Shown one piece after another: positions 60,150-64,000 of a stretch of DNA of 64,000 nucleotides. This DNA is from Cymbidium sinense. Its lineage: Eukaryota; Streptophyta; Magnoliopsida; Asparagales; Orchidaceae. Positions within the stretch are counted from its first letter, which is position 1. The number at the start of each line of letters is the position of its first letter. The notes beneath the pieces were generated by a model. The model searched no databases. It was not told the origin of the DNA and saw only the letters and a program-made list of their open reading frames with translations. The stretch lies in assembly GCA_021442155.1 (NCBI GenBank), contig CM038221.1, positions 80,182,494-80,246,493 on the forward strand. The letters are read 5' to 3'. The translations under genes and the position numbers were made by a program.

Positions 60150-61500
60150 AACATAATTTAGCTTTGGATGCTTCATGATAGTAAAGGTAAAGCTAATGCA
60201 CTTTCCAAATTATCCAAGGGAATAACAAACCTAATAGCAGTTTATATGGTTCAACCATCAAATCCTAATGTCAGTGACTCTAACAGGTTAGAAGAGAATC
60301 ATTTGCAATAGAGCGAGCTTAAGGAATATTGGTTAGTAAAGCAAAATTTGATCGTTGGTTACACCAGTTAGATATCATGCACTATCAGTTGCTTTCATTT
60401 ATGATTTTCTATAATTATTGATTCAACTAGATTGCTTTATTGAGTGGAATTTCCAAATGTCATGAATGAAGTTCATAATGAACTTTATGGGTCATAATAA
60501 TTTGACTGTGACATAAAAGATCGAACACTAAGAAACTAAGATATTATAACTAACCATGATTAATCACTACATTGCATGTTTGCTTAAGTGCCACTAGTGT
60601 CATATGCATGATGACTTGTTGCACCAACCATTGAATTGTTTTACCTGATAAGGCTATCATGACTCTTCAAGAATTAAGATATAAATATCATTGGTCTAAT
60701 CAACCATCCATTATTGAAAGGGCGTATGTTTATCCTAGTAACCAGTGATCACTTCTTTAATAAGGTTAAAGCCATTCTATGTAATGCAGTCAAAGCAAAC
60801 AATGTTCTAAATATCTTCAGGGATCACATTGTCTACTTTTTTGGCATGCCAACATGAATTATCTCAGATAATGACAATGCCTTTAAGAGCAAGAGATTTA
60901 TGAATTTGCTTGTTGACACAACATAGATTATTACAACTCCACAATCAACTATACTAGTGCAAATAATTTGGCAGAAACCTTTGAGTGCTTATTACCAAGA
61001 TATTCATTGCTAATAAATGCAAAGGGCATAAGGAGTTAAATAAGGAACTATGGGGTTAACAGAACATCTACTTATACATTTACTTACACATTAGCATTTG
61101 GAGTGAATATGATGCTTCCTCACAATGTAAAACTCTCCTCTTTAGTGTAGCTGTTTGTCTCTAGTTGATAGAAGAGGATAACACTCTTTTGCGATTACAA
61201 TTGGAAAACTTAATAATACATGGAAGAGATAGCTTTACGCCTATCAAAACCTTAAACTGTACATGGCATGAATAACATGTGTCCATGACCAACTGGTAAA
61301 CCTAAAGTTCTTAAAAATTAGGAATCTTGCTTTTGTTCCTTGCCAACCAATCTAGTGCCATTGATTTATGTTAGTAAGTTTAAACCCATTAGAGAGGGAC
61401 CCTTTCTAATTTAATGAATATAATTGGGTGGGGCTTATCAGTTCTTAATAAAGGTGTGCAACTGATGCCACCTATTGATGAATGATGCTTGGAGAAGCAT
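60150..61500 (+). pseudogene. Ty3/gypsy RNase H end and integrase remnant (Tat-like)
   Basis: Plus strand with many stops. 60190-60240: KGKANALSKLSK, the RNase H end (NxxADALSKLA). About 60450-60620: traces of the linker and zinc-finger region. 60725-60920: integrase core, with ILVTSDHFFNKVKAI, NNVLNIFRDHIVYFFGMP and IISDNDNAFKSKRF, matching the VxxDYFTKWVEA, HIxxRFGxP and xxxDNGxxFxS pattern; the catalytic Asp of the DN pair is visible. About 61195-61320: a LDExRLQA-to-VRPRxFxxGDLVL equivalent. 61385-61480: GPF then LGGAY and a MPPING-like end, the C-terminal GPF/Y module. The protein would insert element DNA. RT is absent upstream, so this is a 5'-truncated fragment. Confidence 0.82.
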
Positions 61501-62560
61501 GTAAGCTCTAAAATTTTTTGCCAACTTTACTGCATTAAAGTGATTTCTGGATAAAATTTCAAAATATATATTAGACATTAAATTCAATAATGCCAAGAGA
61601 TTTTTTTCATCATACAAGGTCTTTATTATTTTGTTCAAGGTTTCTCACAACACATGTCATTAATTACACCTCTCAATTATAGGAGAATGCATTTGATTAA
61701 GGCTAGTTAATAGGCTTAATGATTGTTAGTTTTAATACCAATATTTTGATTTGGGAGAAGATATGCCACTATGTGCTTGGAGCAAATAATGGGAGAATAA
61801 AGAAAACCCGATGATGATCATATGATTTAGTTATCTCAAATTATTATGAATCTTGGTCTACTTAACTAGTAAAGGTTGCTGACCCAATGTGACGAGGATT
61901 TTTATCAGCTATCATGGCTTGCATCATTCAAGGAAAACTAGTAAGGAAATTAAAGGGATCTATTATAAATTGCAATTTACTAACAAAGAGATTTACGTCT
62001 TATGTGCATTTTATGGCTAGCAACTCATAAACAAAGCTATTAAAGAACATTCATGCTTAGGTTGTAATTGTAATTTAATAATGTTATTACAATCAAGTTA
62101 GTAATCCAGTAAGAGGGAATGTATATAAATATGATAGATACACTTGAGATGACATTAGCCCTTTTATGAGTGTTGGTAGAACTTAAATTTGATATCCTTG
62201 CAAGTTAGTGTAGAGGATGGAGGGGTTTTTCGCTCCAAGCACAAAGCATGTGATTAGTGCTTTATAATTTTGATTTTTATGTGTTTTAGGTGGGGAATGG
62301 ATTTAGATGGAATTTTTTTTGGTTATGTGCATACTTTTTATTTATTTTAGTCAATGTGAAATGCCTGAATTGTATTTTCCTTAAAGTTTGAGAGTGTATT
62401 AATATAATGAGAATAATCCCCTCCAATTATGATATTCTCATAATTGAATCCATTATCAAAGAATATTAGCTCAAAACATTTGCCTTTATGGTTAGGGGAT
62501 TGAATTTTTTTTTTTGAATGAACCTTGCCAATTAAAGAACTTATATTTGAAAAGGCCATA
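61500..62560. other. No gene; probable 3' end of the gypsy remnant
   Basis: No coding pattern after the integrase. A GTATATAAATATGATAG promoter-like box lies at about 62120-62136, so part may be an LTR. Open frames on the minus strand (61438-61638, 62347-62559) are not recognised. Confidence 0.35.
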
Positions 62561-62750
62561 TATTAGAGCAACAAATCTTATATTTGATAAAGTCATATAA
62601 TTAGTTGGACTTTATATTTAAAAAAATTTTATATCTAGAAGAAAAACCTTATGTCTAAATAAATATCTTATATTTAAATAAGACATCTTATATATGTGTG
62701 ACATATCTTTTATCTATCAAAAGTGGCCATATATATATATATATATCACT
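62560..62750. repeat. Degenerate short repeats and (AT)n
   Basis: Words such as AATCTTATATTTGATAA and ATCTTATATTTAAATAA recur about six times between 62570 and 62700 at uneven spacing of roughly 20-35 bases. An (AT)n run lies at 62729-62746. Confidence 0.6.
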
Positions 62751-62918
62751 ATTGTTGACCTCCATCAAAATTTAGATCTCTCACCCCTTGTTAGCATGCA
62801 ACTTAGTGTGTTTGATTGTTTGTAACCCCATGACTGAATGATTACAATCAATCATAGTGTCTTAATGCCATGCATGTTGACAAACAAATCCCAATGAGTT
62901 TGGAATGACTCCATCACC

Positions 62919-62950
62919 TGTCACACACCCACGCACACACACACATACGT
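62919..62950. repeat. (CA)n microsatellite
   Basis: Interrupted CA repeat, CACACACCCACGCACACACA, ending in ACATACGTGTTG. GT-rich words on the same strand at 63075-63100 (GTGGTGTGTGTGCGTGC) are of opposite sense. Confidence 0.8.
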
Positions 62951-62999
62951 GTTGCAAATGTACGTGTGGGTCGATTTATATAAGTTTTTGCATATAATG

Positions 63000-63660
63000 C
63001 ATTGGGTGATGCCATGCAATAGGCACACAATATGCCCAAGGGGGGTGACAATGGTGTAGCGATTGTTATTGTGTGACTAATATGTGGTGTGTGTGCGTGC
63101 AAGGGAGCAACAACATATTGTGAGAAGAGAGGGAACAAGATGGTAGGTTATTATTGTGTTTAGGCTTTATAGTCACAAAGAGATATAGTTGGTGGTTTAC
63201 ACTTGCGTTGGTAGAGATCAATAAGATAGGGTGATTTTAGGGTTGCATATGTAGTGGTCTGCATGAGTGTGAGGGGCATCGACATACTAGAATTAGATGT
63301 ATGATGTTGGTGAGGCATGACAATGGGTGGAGGTGAGCGAACCATGTACGAGGCATGCGATAATGGTTTAGGTGTTTAGTTGATGTGGAGGCACAGTTGG
63401 TGTGTGCACATAAAGGTCGTGTGTGCAAAATGGTGCATGATGAGGAGACATGATATTGGGTTGGAGGTAGGCTTGCATGCAGGTTAGGTCTATGATGCTT
63501 TGGAGAAACTATAATGACACACAAGGGAGAAGGCTAGCGATAATGCTAGAGGTGCTTTATGATGTGGTGCTGGTTCAATAATAAAGGGCACTGGGAGACT
63601 TGATGTTGGCACATAGGAAAAAGCATGCAAGCATTGGTTCATGAAGAAGGGAATAATTAG
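63000..63660. other. G-rich/C-poor strand-skewed block, no gene
   Basis: The plus strand has many GG, GTG and GATG words and few C. The long minus-strand open frames here (within 62914-63524) come from this skew: they are rich in His, Ser, Pro and Thr and fit no family. Words such as GGTGCATGATG and GGCATGCGATAATGG recur loosely. Confidence 0.5.
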
Positions 63661-64000
63661 GTGGATGTGATGGTAGAGACATTCATGTATGTAACAGGCT
63701 TCTTGACAAATTTTGTGTCTTTTGCATGTGAATTTTCATTCTTCTCAAGTGATATGGGGGCCATTCTTTACCAATTTTGACATTCTAGATAGATTAGGAC
63801 AATCCATTTGGTGAAATTGGTGACACCAAGCCATGTACTACTATCACCATTTATTCATGGAGTCGCAAATAGTCTGTTATGATGTTGATGAGTGGTTGAT
63901 ACTTCTCTTATATTTTATGGAAGTCAATCACAATAATCTTTTAGGATACTTTTGATAAATACAAGATTTTGAGCTATATATAAGGTGTCTTATTTAAATT
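63661..64000. other. No gene seen
   Basis: Unrecognised sequence running to the window end. Confidence 0.4.

Noticed and set aside
62914..63524. Three overlapping His/Ser/Pro-rich minus-strand frames
   Set aside because: Explained by base skew; no start context or domain.

Overview
This window looks like plant nuclear DNA from a large, repeat-rich genome. It is AT-rich and almost entirely built from decayed, nested retrotransposons, with one hAT DNA transposon, one RTE-type LINE tail and only one short stretch that looks like a host gene. The style of the long-LTR copia and gypsy elements suggests a monocot such as a palm, but that is an impression; the sequence fixes nothing beyond a flowering plant. 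I saw no tRNA, rRNA, CRISPR array or bacterial feature.

Layout. 1-1270: decayed coding fragments with an intron-like segment. 1272-7045: copy A of a long TG...CA repeat family with a LINE tail inside. 7055-8030: tandem-repeat-rich block in the place of a copia LTR. 8030-21510 (minus strand): an LTR-internal-LTR-internal array of SIRE/Maximus-like copia elements, where the left internal region has lost protease and the right one has lost integrase. 22017-24296: solo LTR of the same group with a perfect 5-bp target duplication. 25500-27800: two gypsy LTR-like blocks. 28150-31150 (plus): a decayed Tat-like Ty3/gypsy gag-protease-RT-RNase H. 31160-38344 (minus): a gypsy 5'LTR-gag fragment whose LTR is split by a hAT element (32787-37341). 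38345-44783: copy B of the long family, inverted relative to A. 45454-47351: copy C, with an internal deletion. 47650-51209 (plus): copia RT and LTR, split by partial copy D (48430-49312). 51240-53870 (minus): a second copy of the same gypsy 5'LTR-gag fragment, without the hAT. 53970-54840: second Tat-like LTR. 55451-56627: possible PIF/Harbinger-like element with a GC-rich core. 56642-56938: two exons that look like the start of a real gene. 58020-59300: two LTR-like repeats in tandem. 60150-61500 (plus): gypsy RNase H end and integrase. 62100-64000: simple repeats and unrecognised sequence.

How the parts relate. The retroelement genes are all broken by stops, frameshifts and deletions, so none is likely to act alone. 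The useful content is structural: nested insertions give relative ages, empty sites exist in paired copies (hAT in one gypsy LTR but not the other; LINE in copy A but not B), and a repeat family of about 6 kb occurs in both orientations. The one candidate host gene starts at 56642 and presumably continues beyond a long intron.
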